DNA of 64,000 nucleotides from JALORV01 sp963769745 (GCA_963769745.1 CAVYNB010000041.1:67519-131518); one strand, 5' to 3'; numbered from the stretch's first letter, positions 1-8,779 are shown. Notes: generated from the sequence alone by a model not told the origin. Program-made: numbers and translations.

Positions 1-65
1 CGGTGCTCGACAAGCCGGGCTTTGCGGCGGTCGTCGACAAGGTCAAGGCTTCGCTCGCCGCCTAA
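1..65 (+). CDS. rplT: 50S ribosomal protein L20, C-terminal end (partial)
   Basis: Only the last 20 codons are in the window, ending in TAA at 63-65. The visible tail, VLDKPGFAAVVDKVKASLAA, matches the usual C-terminus of L20, which binds 23S rRNA early in large-subunit assembly. Its place directly before pheS agrees with the widespread infC-rpmI-rplT-pheST order. A strong hairpin with a T tract follows 38 nt after the stop. The call rests on a short peptide plus synteny. Confidence 0.8.
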   Translation, partial: VLDKPGFAAVVDKVKASLAA

Positions 66-103
66 GCGCAATTTGCCGGTCGACTGCGATCGGCGGAATC
101 AGG

Positions 104-135
104 AACGGGGCCTCACTGCTAGGCCCCGTTTTTTT
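104..135 (+). terminator. Rho-independent terminator or attenuator before pheS
   Basis: Arms at 104-113 and 121-130 pair as a 10-bp G+C-rich stem around a 7-nt loop, followed by seven T residues (129-135). This is a textbook intrinsic terminator. It ends 13 nt before the pheS ATG, so no promoter fits between it and pheS. It may end the rplT operon with partial read-through, or act as an attenuator of pheST. Confidence 0.85.
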
Positions 136-148
136 GGCTTCATCGAAA

Positions 149-1162
149 ATGGATCTCGAACAACTCATAAATGAGGCGCGTGCCGCGTTCGCTGCTGCGA
201 TGCAGCCGGCGGCGCTCGAGAACGAGAAGGCGCGTTTTCTCGGCAAGTCGGGGGCCATCACCGAGAGGCTGAAGTCCCTTGCGCGGCTTTCCGCCGAGGA
301 AAAGCGGGAGCAGGGCGCGCGCATCAATCGGGCCAAGGAGGCGATCGAAACTCTGCTCGACGAACGCCGGCAGGCACTGGCGGATGCGCAACTCAACGAG
401 CGCCTGGCCCAGGAAGCCATCGACGTCACGCTTCCTGGACGCGTACGCAGTGCCGGGGGAATCCATCCGGTGATCCGGACCTGGATGCGCGTCGAGGAGA
501 TCTTTGCTTCCATTGGTTTCGATGTCGCTGACGGGCCCGAAATCGAAACCGACTGGCACAACTTCACCGCGCTCAACAGCCCGGAAAATCATCCGGCCCG
601 TTCGATGCAGGATACGTTTTACGTCGACGCCCAGGACCGGCTGGGCAAGCCGCTGCTGTTGCGAACCCACACCAGCCCGATGCAGGTGCGCTACGCGCGC
701 ATGCACGCGCCACCGATCAAGGTCATCGCACTCGGGCGCACGTATCGTGTCGACAGCGATGCGACCCATTCGCCCATGTTCCAGCAGGTCGAGGGACTCT
801 GGATCGACGAGAACGTGACCTTTGCCGACCTCAAGGCGGTCTACACCGACTTCCTGCGGTGCTTCTTCGAGACCGACGACCTGGCCGTGCGCTTTCGCCC
901 GTCCTACTTCCCGTTCACCGAGCCGTCGGCCGAGATCGACATGATGTTCACCAGCGGGCCACGCAAGGGCAACTGGCTCGAGATCTCGGGTTCGGGCCAG
1001 GTGCACCCGACGGTGGTGCGCAATTTCGGCCTCGATCCCGAAAAGTACATCGGCTTCGCGTTCGGGTCCGGGCTCGAGCGACTGGCCATGTTGCGCTACG
1101 GAGTCGACGATCTGCGGATTTTCTTCGAAGGTGACCTCCGCTTTCTGCGGCAGTTCAACTGA
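149..1162 (+). CDS. pheS: Phenylalanine--tRNA ligase alpha subunit
   Basis: Catalytic subunit of the heterotetrameric (alpha2beta2) class II synthetase that charges tRNA-Phe in the cytoplasm. The product has 337 aa, close to the usual 325-340. It has an N-terminal coiled-coil tRNA-binding arm (about residues 1-90) and then the class II core. Motif 2 is visible as TYRVDSDATHSPMFQQ and motif 3 as GSGLERLAMLRYGVDDLR. I chose the ATG at 149 because MDLEQLINEA is a normal family start; a TTG at 134 is also in frame but lies inside the terminator T tract. No strong Shine-Dalgarno is visible. pheT follows 6 nt downstream, so the two are cotranscribed. Confidence 0.97.
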   Translation: MDLEQLINEARAAFAAAMQPAALENEKARFLGKSGAITERLKSLARLSAEEKREQGARINRAKEAIETLLDERRQALADAQLNERLAQEAIDVTLPGRVRSAGGIHPVIRTWMRVEEIFASIGFDVADGPEIETDWHNFTALNSPENHPARSMQDTFYVDAQDRLGKPLLLRTHTSPMQVRYARMHAPPIKVIALGRTYRVDSDATHSPMFQQVEGLWIDENVTFADLKAVYTDFLRCFFETDDLAVRFRPSYFPFTEPSAEIDMMFTSGPRKGNWLEISGSGQVHPTVVRNFGLDPEKYIGFAFGSGLERLAMLRYGVDDLRIFFEGDLRFLRQFN

Positions 1163-1168
1163 CACGCG

Positions 1169-3607
1169 ATGGACATCTCGGAAAAGTGGCTGCGGTGCTA
1201 CGCGGACCCGTCGATCGACGGTGCAACGCTCGCCGATGAACTCACCATGGCAGGCCTGGAGGTCGAAGACCGCCGGCCTGTCGCCCCGCCGTTCAGCGGA
1301 GTGGTCGTCGGCCGGGTGCGCACGGTCGACCGGCACCCGAATGCTGACAAGCTGACCGTCTGCGAAGTGGATGTCGGACAGGCAGCACCGCTGACCATCG
1401 TATGCGGTGCCCCCAACGTTGCGCCTGGAATCCGGGTGCCGTGTGCGCTGCCGGGTGCCGTCTTGCCGGGGGAGTTCAGCATCAAGGCAACGACGATGCG
1501 CGGAGTCGAATCGCAGGGCATGCTGTGCTCGGCTCGTGAACTCGGACTTTCCGATGAACATGCGGGCTTGCTGCTGCTGGCCAACGACGCCGAGCCGGGA
1601 CGCAACGTGCGCGACGTGCTTGACCTCGACGACCAGATCCTGACGATCAAGTTGACGCCGAACCGCGCAGACTGCCTCAGCGTCGTCGGTGTTGCGCGCG
1701 AGGTTGCCGCGATCACCGGAGCCGAACTGACGTTGCCCACCATCCGGCCGGTCGCGCCTGTGCTGGACGATGGACTGCACATCTCAGTGGAAGCGGCCGA
1801 CCTGTGCGGACGATTTTCCGGACGCGTAATCCGCGGCGTTGATGCCCATGCGGCCACGCCGGAGTGGATGAAGCAGAGACTGCTGCGCAGCGGCCAGCGA
1901 CCGATCTCGGCACTGGTCGACATCTCGAACTACGTGATGCTGGAACTAGGACGCCCGTCGCATGTGTTCGACCTCGACAAGGTGAAGGGTCGGCTTTGCG
2001 TACGCTGGGGCCGCCCTGGCGAAACCGTTGAACTGCTGAATGGGCAGACCGTGACGGTCGATGGCGGAGTCGGCGTCATTGCAGACGACAACGGCGTCGA
2101 GGCACTGGCGGGGATCATGGGTGGAGAGGGCACGGCCGTCTCGCTCGACACACGCAACATCTACGTCGAGGCGGCCTTCTGGTGGCCGGATGCCATCCGC
2201 GGACGCGCCCGTCGTTTCAATTTTTCCACCGATGCGGCGCATCGCTTTGAACGTGGCGTCGACTACGCGACCACCACCGACCACGTCGAATACATCACCC
2301 GCCTGATCCTCGATGTGTGCGGCGGGCAACCCGGTCCGATTGACGACACGATCGTCGGGTTGCCGCAACGCGCGCCGGTCAGCATGCGCGTGGAGCGATG
2401 CCGCAAGGTGCTTGGCATCGCGCTCGGGGCCGACGACATGGCCAACGTGTTCGAGCGCCTGCGCCTGCCCTACCACCGCTCGGAGGCCGCGTTCATCGTG
2501 ACACCGCCGAGCTACCGGTTCGATCTGGAAACCGAGGAGGACCTGATCGAGGAGGTGGCGCGGTTGTACGGCTACGCGCGCATTCCGGCGCATGCGCCGC
2601 TCGCGCCGGCGCGCATGCGCGCGCGCCCCGAAACGCGGCGATCGCCGCATGCGGTTCGCGCGCTTCTCGCCCAGCTCGGCTACCAGGAACTCGTCAATTA
2701 CTCGTTCGTCGATGCCCGCTGGGAACGTGACTTCGCTGCGAACGACCAGCCCATCGCCGTGCTCAACCCGATCTCGGCGCAGATGTCGGTGATGCGCAGT
2801 TCACTGCTTGGTGGGCTGGTGTCCGTGCTTGGCTACAACCTGAACCGCAAGGCGGGACGCGTCCGGGTCTTCGAGATCGGGCGCGTGTTCAGGCGAGACC
2901 CACAAGTCGTCGACGGGCCGCTGGAAGTGCAGGGGATTGCCCAGCCCACCTGTGTCGCCGGGCTTGCGTATGGAACGGCTGACGACGATCAGTGGGCGAG
3001 CCCGTCGCGCGACGTCGATTACTTCGACATAAAGGGAGACGTGGAGCGCCTGTTCGCTCCCGGCGTCATCCGCGTCGAACCGGCAGTCCATCCTGCGCTG
3101 CATCCGGGACGCAGTGCGCGCATCGAGTTCGACGGGCGTGAGGTCGGCTTTCTCGGTGAACTCCATCCACGTCTGCAGCAGGCCTACGAACTGCCGAAGG
3201 GCGCAGTGGTCTTCCAGGTCGAGCTTGAACCGTTGCTCGCGCGCGAGCTTCCCATCGTGCGCGACATTCCGAAGTTCCAGCCGCTGCAGCGCGACATCGC
3301 CTTTATCGTCAACGAGTCCGTCAATTACGCCTCGATCGAAGGCGCAATCGACAAGCTGTCGCGCGCGGATGGCCGATTGTCGGCTCTGGCGGAAGTCCGA
3401 CTGTTCGACGTGTATCGTCCCCGGTCAACTTCGGAACCCGCCGCAGTAGTGGGCGCTAACGCATTGTTAAATAAAGAAAAAAGCCTTGCTATCCGGATTG
3501 TTCTGCAAGATACTGAAAAGCCGCTGAGCGATACTGATGCCGATGCAGCGGTCACCGCAGTCGTCGAGGAACTGGCCCGGCGGTTCGGCGCCCGTCTACG
3601 ACAGTGA
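1169..3607 (+). CDS. pheT: Phenylalanine--tRNA ligase beta subunit
   Basis: Partner of PheS; it carries the editing site and most tRNA contacts. The 812 aa match the long bacterial form. In order: a tRNA-binding EMAP-like OB domain (about 39-150, with VGRVRTVDRHPNADKLTVCE), the B3/B4 editing module (about 210-390), B5 (about 400-475), the synthetase-like core, and a C-terminal anticodon-binding FDX-ACB domain (last 95 residues, starting near KFQPLQRDIAFIV). A short A+T-rich stretch near 3465-3500 inside the FDX-ACB coding region stands out from its surroundings but keeps the frame. The stop overlaps the upstream limit of the ihfA frame. Confidence 0.97.
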   Translation: MDISEKWLRCYADPSIDGATLADELTMAGLEVEDRRPVAPPFSGVVVGRVRTVDRHPNADKLTVCEVDVGQAAPLTIVCGAPNVAPGIRVPCALPGAVLPGEFSIKATTMRGVESQGMLCSARELGLSDEHAGLLLLANDAEPGRNVRDVLDLDDQILTIKLTPNRADCLSVVGVAREVAAITGAELTLPTIRPVAPVLDDGLHISVEAADLCGRFSGRVIRGVDAHAATPEWMKQRLLRSGQRPISALVDISNYVMLELGRPSHVFDLDKVKGRLCVRWGRPGETVELLNGQTVTVDGGVGVIADDNGVEALAGIMGGEGTAVSLDTRNIYVEAAFWWPDAIRGRARRFNFSTDAAHRFERGVDYATTTDHVEYITRLILDVCGGQPGPIDDTIVGLPQRAPVSMRVERCRKVLGIALGADDMANVFERLRLPYHRSEAAFIVTPPSYRFDLETEEDLIEEVARLYGYARIPAHAPLAPARMRARPETRRSPHAVRALLAQLGYQELVNYSFVDARWERDFAANDQPIAVLNPISAQMSVMRSSLLGGLVSVLGYNLNRKAGRVRVFEIGRVFRRDPQVVDGPLEVQGIAQPTCVAGLAYGTADDDQWASPSRDVDYFDIKGDVERLFAPGVIRVEPAVHPALHPGRSARIEFDGREVGFLGELHPRLQQAYELPKGAVVFQVELEPLLARELPIVRDIPKFQPLQRDIAFIVNESVNYASIEGAIDKLSRADGRLSALAEVRLFDVYRPRSTSEPAAVVGANALLNKEKSLAIRIVLQDTEKPLSDTDADAAVTAVVEELARRFGARLRQ

Positions 3608-3630
3608 AAACGATGCGAGACGATTCCCAG

Positions 3631-3999
3631 ATGACGACGGGCTTCAAGTTTCCCGAGTTGCCGCCTGCCACGGCAGGTAACCACGCGAGCGATCGCGGGG
3701 CCAAGACGATGACCAAGGCCGAACTGGCCGAAGCCCTCTTCGATCGGCTGGGGCTGAACAAGCGCGAAGCCAAGGACATGGTGGACGGGTTCTTCGACGA
3801 GATCCGGCAGGCGCTCGAGCGAGGGGAATCCGTGAAGCTTTCCGGGTTCGGCAACTTTCAATTGCGCGACAAACCGACGCGACCGGGCCGCAATCCGAAG
3901 ACCGGCGAAGAAATCGCCATCACGGCGCGTCGCGTTGTGACCTTCCATGCCAGCCAGAAGCTGAAAGCGGCGGTGGCCCGTATCGCGGGTTCCCATTAG
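3631..3999 (+). CDS. ihfA: Integration host factor subunit alpha
   Basis: DNA-bending protein of the HU/IHF family, acting with IhfB in recombination, replication and transcription. The family core runs from MTKAELAEALFDRLGLNKRE to the beta-arm motif RPGRNPKTGEEIAITARRVV, which is diagnostic of the alpha subunit. The start is uncertain. The frame is open from a GTG at 3604 (131 aa) with ATGs at 3613, 3631 and 3709. 3709 gives the compact 96-residue protein typical of gammaproteobacteria. 3631 gives a short N-terminal extension like those of betaproteobacterial IhfA. No start has a clear Shine-Dalgarno. It sits right behind pheT, as in many proteobacteria. Confidence 0.93.
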   Translation: MTTGFKFPELPPATAGNHASDRGAKTMTKAELAEALFDRLGLNKREAKDMVDGFFDEIRQALERGESVKLSGFGNFQLRDKPTRPGRNPKTGEEIAITARRVVTFHASQKLKAAVARIAGSH

Positions 4000-4045
4000 G
4001 GCCGCGAGCGTGCCGGGCTGAGCAGCGGACTTCCCGACCAGCGCG

Positions 4046-4426
4046 ATGCAACGCCACGAGACATCGCAACTGCTGCCGCCGATTCCGGCGAAGCGCTACT
4101 TCACGATTGGAGAAGTGAGCGAGTTGTGCGGGGTCAAGCCCCATGTGCTGCGCTACTGGGAGCAGGAGTTCACGCAGCTGCGGCCCGTCAAGCGGCGCGG
4201 CAACCGGCGCTACTACCAGCACCATGAAGTCCTGCTGATCCGTCGCATCCGCGAACTGCTGTACGAGCAGGGCTTCACGATCAGTGGCGCGCGCAACCGC
4301 CTGGAAGAAGGTGAACGCCCCTCGCGGCACGATGGCAAGAATGGCAATGGCTCGCAGATTCCACTCGACGCGGTCGATCTGCGCGACGAACTTGCGGCCA
4401 TCCGCAAGCTGCTATCCGGCAACTGA
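4046..4426 (+). CDS. MerR-family transcriptional regulator
   Basis: A 126-aa protein with an N-terminal winged helix-turn-helix of the MerR type. Visible motifs are YFTIGEVSELCGVKPHVLRY and RRGNRRYYQHHEVLLIRRIR, followed by a dimerization helix. There is no long C-terminal effector domain or metal-binding cysteine cluster, so the ligand is unknown. Small MerR proteins of this kind conserved behind ihfA are common in proteobacteria. The 46-nt gap suggests it belongs to the pheST-ihfA unit. Family assignment is secure; the regulon cannot be read from the sequence. Confidence 0.92.
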   Translation: MQRHETSQLLPPIPAKRYFTIGEVSELCGVKPHVLRYWEQEFTQLRPVKRRGNRRYYQHHEVLLIRRIRELLYEQGFTISGARNRLEEGERPSRHDGKNGNGSQIPLDAVDLRDELAAIRKLLSGN

Positions 4427-4461
4427 TCGCGTCATTTCCGGGGACAGGGCGCAGTCGCGGC

Positions 4462-4467
4462 TATAAT
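4462..4467 (+). promoter_or_regulatory. -10 element of the tRNA-Pro promoter
   Basis: A perfect TATAAT lies 9 nt before the first tRNA base, which fits a stable-RNA promoter with transcription starting at or near the tRNA 5' end. No convincing -35 hexamer is seen 16-18 nt upstream. Confidence 0.7.
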
Positions 4468-4474
4468 CCGCTCC

Positions 4475-4553
<79 letters not shown>

Positions 4554-4566
4554 CTGCTTGCCGAGG

Positions 4567-4600
4567 TAGCCGGCGCGAGACCGCGACCGGCTATTTCTTT
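4567..4600 (+). terminator. Intrinsic terminator after tRNA-Pro
   Basis: TAGCCGG (4567-4573) pairs with CCGGCTA (4587-4593) across a 13-nt loop, followed by TTTCTTT. It probably ends the tRNA transcript just before surE; the loop is larger than average. Confidence 0.6.
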
Positions 4601-4608
4601 GTCTCCTT

Positions 4609-5355
4609 ATGCGCATCCTGGTTTCCAACGACGATGGCTATCTGGCTCCCGGCCTCGCTGCGCTGGCTGCGGCGATGCGACCGTTCGGAAACGTCACTGT
4701 CGTCGCGCCCGAGCAGAACAGCAGCGGCGCGAGTAACTCCCTGACCTTGTCACGGCCCCTCACGGTCAGCACGGCGTCCAATGGAGTCACCTACATCAAT
4801 GGCACTCCCAGCGACTGCGTACATATTGCCCTGACGGGACTGCTCGACGAACGACCGGATCTGATCGTTTCCGGCATCAATAACGGTCAGAACATGGGTG
4901 ACGACACGATCTACTCGGGCACGGTTGCAGCCGCGATGGAGGGCTACCTCTTCGGCATCCCGGCGATGGCGTTCTCGCTGGTGGACAAGGGCTATGCGCA
5001 CCTGGACGCTGCGGCCGAGATGGCGGCTGAAGTCGTTCGTCGTCACATTCAGCAACCCTTGCCCGGCGCCTTCCTTCTGAACGTGAACCTGCCGAATCGG
5101 CCAGTGGCCGAAATCCGCGGAATCGTCGCAACCCGTTTGGGCAAGCGCCACCCTTCGGAACCGGTGGTGCGCACCGTCAACCCCCGCGGCGAACCGATCT
5201 ACTGGATCGGTCCGGCCGGAGGTGCCAAGGAAGGCGGGCCTGGGACCGACTTCCATGCGACGTCCGCCGGCTACGTGTCGGTAACGCCGCTGCAGATCGA
5301 CCTGACTCACGACGACCAGCTGGACGGTGTGCGTGCCTGGCTGGAGCGAGCCTGA
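4609..5355 (+). CDS. surE: 5'/3'-nucleotidase SurE
   Basis: Metal-dependent survival-protein nucleotidase that dephosphorylates nucleoside monophosphates and short polyphosphates. At 248 aa it is normal for the family. The N-terminus ILVSNDDGYLAPGL carries the paired metal-binding aspartates. SGINNGQNMGDDTIYSGTV contains the conserved active-site asparagine/glycine region. The ATG lies just after the tRNA-Pro terminator. It heads the conserved surE-pcm-nlpD-rpoS cluster linked to stationary phase. The pcm ATG begins one nucleotide after the surE stop. Confidence 0.97.
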   Translation: MRILVSNDDGYLAPGLAALAAAMRPFGNVTVVAPEQNSSGASNSLTLSRPLTVSTASNGVTYINGTPSDCVHIALTGLLDERPDLIVSGINNGQNMGDDTIYSGTVAAAMEGYLFGIPAMAFSLVDKGYAHLDAAAEMAAEVVRRHIQQPLPGAFLLNVNLPNRPVAEIRGIVATRLGKRHPSEPVVRTVNPRGEPIYWIGPAGGAKEGGPGTDFHATSAGYVSVTPLQIDLTHDDQLDGVRAWLERA

Positions 5356-5356
5356 A

Positions 5357-6049
5357 ATGCGTCGACCTGCATCGCCGGCAAGCGAGGCATCACAGGCGCA
5401 CGCCGGCCTGGCGTCGGCCAAGGTACGCGATCGCATGGTCGAACGGGTGCGGGAGCTTGGCGTGCGCGACAGCCGTGTGCTGGATGCGATGCGGGCGGTG
5501 CCGAGGCATCTGTTCGTCGACGAAGCACTTGCGAGCCGCGCCTATGAAGACACCCCGCTGCCGATCGGACACGGCCAGACGATTTCACAGCCCTATATCG
5601 TCGCTCGCACGATCGAACTGGCGCTCGAAGGCATTGCGGATCCCCGGCACGCACGTGTGCTCGAGATAGGCACGGGCTGCGGATATGCCGCGGCGGTGCT
5701 GGCCCAGCTGGTCGGGGAGGTCGTCAGCATCGAGCGGGTCCGCGCGCTGCACGAGCGAGCGCGTGACAACCTTCGTGCGTTGCGCCTGCCGAACCTCCGG
5801 CTGGTCTTCGGAGATGGCTCGCGCGGGGTGGAGCAGGGTGCACCCTACGATGCGATCGTCGCTGCAGCCGCAGGGGATGCGATACCGTCCGCCTGGGTCG
5901 AGCAGCTGAAACCCGGCGGGCGCATCGTCGCGCCGGTCGGCGCGGGCGAGCAGCAACTCATCGTGGCGCAGAAGGACGAAAGCGGGAATCTGGTTCGCAG
6001 CGGCAAGGAGGCGGTCCGCTTCGTGCCGTTGCGCGGTGGTGTGGCTTAG
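5357..6049 (+). CDS. pcm: Protein-L-isoaspartate O-methyltransferase
   Basis: SAM-dependent enzyme that methylates L-isoaspartyl residues so that aged cytosolic proteins can be repaired. The SAM-binding motif VLEIGTGCGYAAAVLAQL and the N-terminal region RVRELGVRDSRVLDAMRAVP with LPIGHGQTISQPYIVA are characteristic. The ATG at 5357 gives 230 aa. A GTG at 5327, inside surE, would add ten residues and is less likely. It is tightly coupled to surE and followed by nlpD. Confidence 0.96.
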   Translation: MRRPASPASEASQAHAGLASAKVRDRMVERVRELGVRDSRVLDAMRAVPRHLFVDEALASRAYEDTPLPIGHGQTISQPYIVARTIELALEGIADPRHARVLEIGTGCGYAAAVLAQLVGEVVSIERVRALHERARDNLRALRLPNLRLVFGDGSRGVEQGAPYDAIVAAAAGDAIPSAWVEQLKPGGRIVAPVGAGEQQLIVAQKDESGNLVRSGKEAVRFVPLRGGVA

Positions 6050-6059
6050 GAGGTAACGG

Positions 6060-6971
6060 ATGAGGCGGTGGGTCGGTGGGTGTGTTTTCTTCGGCATCGC
6101 TTTGATGCTGGCAGCGTGCGGAACTCAGCGTCCGGCTCCTGTGGTCGATCGCTCCGGTGCGACGGGTGTTCGCCCCGATGCGGCTGCCGGAACATCGGTG
6201 CCGCCGGCTCAGCGCGTTGCCAAGGAAGGCATCTACACGGTACAGCGCGGCGACACCCTTTACAGCATCGCGACGTCGTTCGGTGTTGACGTCCGGGAGC
6301 TTGCGCGCTGGAACAACCTGGGTGATGCGGCGTCACTGTCGGTCGGCCAGACGTTGCGAGTCACTGCACCGCCGGCCAGCGCGGCAACCGTCACCCCGGT
6401 GGCGCCGGTGGGGACCGCCGAGGTCCGGCCCCTGCCGGGAGCCGATGCATCGCCACCGGCCGCAACAGCGCCCGGCGCAACGTTGCCACCGGCCGCGCCG
6501 ATCCTGCCAGCGATGCCATCGACGCCTTCGCCGCAGCCTCCGCCCGTGGTGCCCGGCGCCGCGACCGTGCCGCCGGAGACCGCCAAGCCGGTGCCGCTTG
6601 AAAGCTCAGTGCAGTGGCTGTGGCCGGCGCCCGGAAAGGTGATCGAGAATTTCGACGAGACGCGCAACAAGGGCCTTGATATCGCCGGCAATGATGGCGA
6701 TCCGGTCCATGCAGCCGGCGACGGGGAAGTCGTCTACGTCGGCAGTGCGTTGCGCGGCTACGGCAACCTGGTCATCGTCAAGCACAACGACGAGTTCATT
6801 TCCGCGTACGCGCACAACCGCCAGATCCTCGTCAAGCAGGGGCAGGCGGTGAAGCGCGGCCAGCGCATTGCCGAGTTCGGCCGCAGCGATGCGGACCGGG
6901 TCAAGCTTCACTTCGAGATTCGGCGTCACGGCAAGCCGGTCGATCCGCTGCGCTATCTGCCGGTGCGCTGA
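6060..6971 (+). CDS. nlpD: LysM/M23 lipoprotein, NlpD-type amidase activator
   Basis: Outer-membrane lipoprotein of 303 aa. A signal peptide ends in the lipobox LMLAAC (Cys at residue 20). A LysM peptidoglycan-binding motif follows (about 59-98, YTVQRGDTLYSIATSFGV), then a Pro/Ala-rich linker (about 100-185), then a LytM/M23 domain. Key zinc ligands are missing: the usual HxGxD reads NKGLDIAG and the final HxH reads KLHFE. As in E. coli NlpD, it should activate an N-acetylmuramoyl-L-alanine amidase rather than hydrolyse peptidoglycan. A strong AGGAGGT Shine-Dalgarno (6050-6056) sets the start. rpoS follows after 6 nt. Confidence 0.95.
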   Translation: MRRWVGGCVFFGIALMLAACGTQRPAPVVDRSGATGVRPDAAAGTSVPPAQRVAKEGIYTVQRGDTLYSIATSFGVDVRELARWNNLGDAASLSVGQTLRVTAPPASAATVTPVAPVGTAEVRPLPGADASPPAATAPGATLPPAAPILPAMPSTPSPQPPPVVPGAATVPPETAKPVPLESSVQWLWPAPGKVIENFDETRNKGLDIAGNDGDPVHAAGDGEVVYVGSALRGYGNLVIVKHNDEFISAYAHNRQILVKQGQAVKRGQRIAEFGRSDADRVKLHFEIRRHGKPVDPLRYLPVR

Positions 6972-6977
6972 ACAGCC

Positions 6978-7970
6978 ATGTCCGGTATCCGCGAGATTCC
7001 AGACACGCCGCCCGGCGAGCCGGACGACGCGAACGCCCCGGAGCGCAGCGCCCTCGAGCAGGACGCGTCCGGCGAAAGCGAGGAGTTCGCTCGAGCTCTG
7101 AACGGTGTGGAAGCCGAAGCTTCCGACGACGACTATGAGCCCGACAACGTGCAGCGCTACCTTGCGGACATCGGAACCCATCCACTGATGTCGGCTGAAG
7201 AAGAGCGTGCCACGGCGGAGCGCGCGCGGGCGGGCGACTTCGCAGCACGGCAGCAGATGATCGAGCGCAATCTCCGGCTCGTCGTGTCGATCGCAAAGCG
7301 CTATGCACATCGTGGCCTGCCTTTGCTCGACCTGATCGAGGAAGGCAATCTCGGATTGATCCATGCGCTGGAGAAGTTCGAGCCCGAGCGGGGTTTCCGC
7401 TTCTCGACCTACGCGACGTGGTGGATCCGGCAGGCGGTCGAGCGTGCGGTCATGAACCAGGCCCGCACGATCCGTCTGCCGGTTCATGTACTGCGCGAAC
7501 TGAGGCACATGACCTATGCAAGGCGTCACCTGGAGGCGGAATCCGAGTCCGGCGCCGAAATCCGGGTCGAAGACATCGCACACCTGACAGGCCGGCCGGT
7601 CGAGGTCGTCCACGATGTGCTGCAACTCGGCGCCTGGCCGGCCTCACTGGATGCGCCGCTCGATGCCGATCCGGACTCCACGCTGGGCGACCTGCTGTCC
7701 GACGTTGCGTCCGAGGTGCCCGAGACGACGGCGACGCGGCACGAACTGGAGCGGCGCGTGCACGTCTGGCTGGAGCGCCTCGACGAGCGGCATCGCCACG
7801 TGATCGAGCGCCGCTTTGCCCTGGAGCACCAGTCCTACGCAACGCTCGATGAACTCGCGGACGAACTGGGCTTGACGCGCGAGCGCGTGCGGCAGATGCA
7901 GCTCGAGGCCTTGAAGCAATTGCGCCAGACTCTCGCCGCCGAGCACGTGGGTCGCGACGCGGTGCTGTAG
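6978..7970 (+). CDS. rpoS: RNA polymerase sigma factor RpoS (sigma-38)
   Basis: Stationary-phase and general-stress sigma factor, 330 aa. An acidic variable N-terminus (1-50) is followed by region 1.2 (VQRYLADIGTHPLMS), region 2 with the core-binding and -10 helix RGFRFSTYATWWIRQAVERA, region 3, and region 4 with the -35 helix-turn-helix TLDELADELGLTRERVRQMQ. The extended acidic start and the position after nlpD separate RpoS from RpoD and RpoH. In related genomes rpoS is also transcribed from inside nlpD; I cannot locate that promoter with confidence here. Confidence 0.96.
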   Translation: MSGIREIPDTPPGEPDDANAPERSALEQDASGESEEFARALNGVEAEASDDDYEPDNVQRYLADIGTHPLMSAEEERATAERARAGDFAARQQMIERNLRLVVSIAKRYAHRGLPLLDLIEEGNLGLIHALEKFEPERGFRFSTYATWWIRQAVERAVMNQARTIRLPVHVLRELRHMTYARRHLEAESESGAEIRVEDIAHLTGRPVEVVHDVLQLGAWPASLDAPLDADPDSTLGDLLSDVASEVPETTATRHELERRVHVWLERLDERHRHVIERRFALEHQSYATLDELADELGLTRERVRQMQLEALKQLRQTLAAEHVGRDAVL

Positions 7971-7998
7971 GCGGCAACGTCGCGATGCCCTTCCGTTG

Positions 7999-8778
7999 AT
8001 GACGCCGATCCTCGTTTTCGACATCGAGACCGTTCCCGATATCGCCGGTGCCCGAAGACTGCGCGCGCAGCTTTCCGAGCTGAGCGATGCCGATGTTGCA
8101 CAGCGGCTCTTCGATGAGCGGCGGGAGAAGACCGGCAGCGACTTCCTGCCGCTGCATCTGCATCGTGTCGTCGCGATCTCCTGCGTGTTCCGCGATGACT
8201 CCGGTTTTCGTGTCCGTTCGATCGGGCAACCCGACGACGACGAGGGAAAGCTGATCCAGGCCTTCTACGCGACGGTCGATCGCTACACCCCGCAGCTCGT
8301 CAGCTGGAACGGGGGCGGGTTCGACCTGCCGGTGCTGCACTATCGCGGCCTCATCCATGGAGTGCATGCGGCGCGCTACTGGGAGCTTGGCGACGACGAT
8401 CGCGATTTTCGCTACAACAACTACATCGGTCGATACCACACACGCCATATCGACCTGATGGATCTGCTGGCGATGTATCAGCCGCGCGCCTCGGCACCGC
8501 TCGACGATCTTGCGAAGCTGTGCGGCTTCGCCGGCAAGCTGGGCATGGATGGCAGCCGTGTCTGGGAGGCGTACCAGGCCGGAGGCATCGAGCAGATCCG
8601 CGCGTACTGCGAGACCGACGTCGTCAACACCTACCTGCTTTTCGCGCGCTTCCAGCGCATGCGAGGAATACTCGATGACGGCGGCTACGCCGAAGAAGAA
8701 GACCGCGTACACGCCGCGCTCACCGCGCTTGGGCAGCCCCACTGGAAGGAATACCTGGCCGCCTGGGGACGAACCTGA
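7999..8778 (+). CDS. Predicted 3'-5' exonuclease, DNA polymerase B-type fold
   Basis: A 259-aa stand-alone DnaQ-like exonuclease of the PolB_exo2 group. The Exo I motif ILVFDIETVPD carries the catalytic Asp and Glu. Exo II is near LVSWNGGGFDLPVLHYR, and Exo III near YCETDVVNTYLLFARF. There is no polymerase domain. The ATG at 7999 is preferred over an adjacent TTG at 7996. Proteins of this family often sit beside rlmD in betaproteobacteria; the physiological substrate is not established. The stop is followed one nucleotide later by rlmD, so the two are probably cotranscribed. Confidence 0.9.
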   Translation: MTPILVFDIETVPDIAGARRLRAQLSELSDADVAQRLFDERREKTGSDFLPLHLHRVVAISCVFRDDSGFRVRSIGQPDDDEGKLIQAFYATVDRYTPQLVSWNGGGFDLPVLHYRGLIHGVHAARYWELGDDDRDFRYNNYIGRYHTRHIDLMDLLAMYQPRASAPLDDLAKLCGFAGKLGMDGSRVWEAYQAGGIEQIRAYCETDVVNTYLLFARFQRMRGILDDGGYAEEEDRVHAALTALGQPHWKEYLAAWGRT

Positions 8779-8779
8779 C

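Noticed and set aside
66..103. PheM-like leader peptide before pheS
   Set aside because: No short ORF with a cluster of Phe codons is present between the rplT stop and the terminator.
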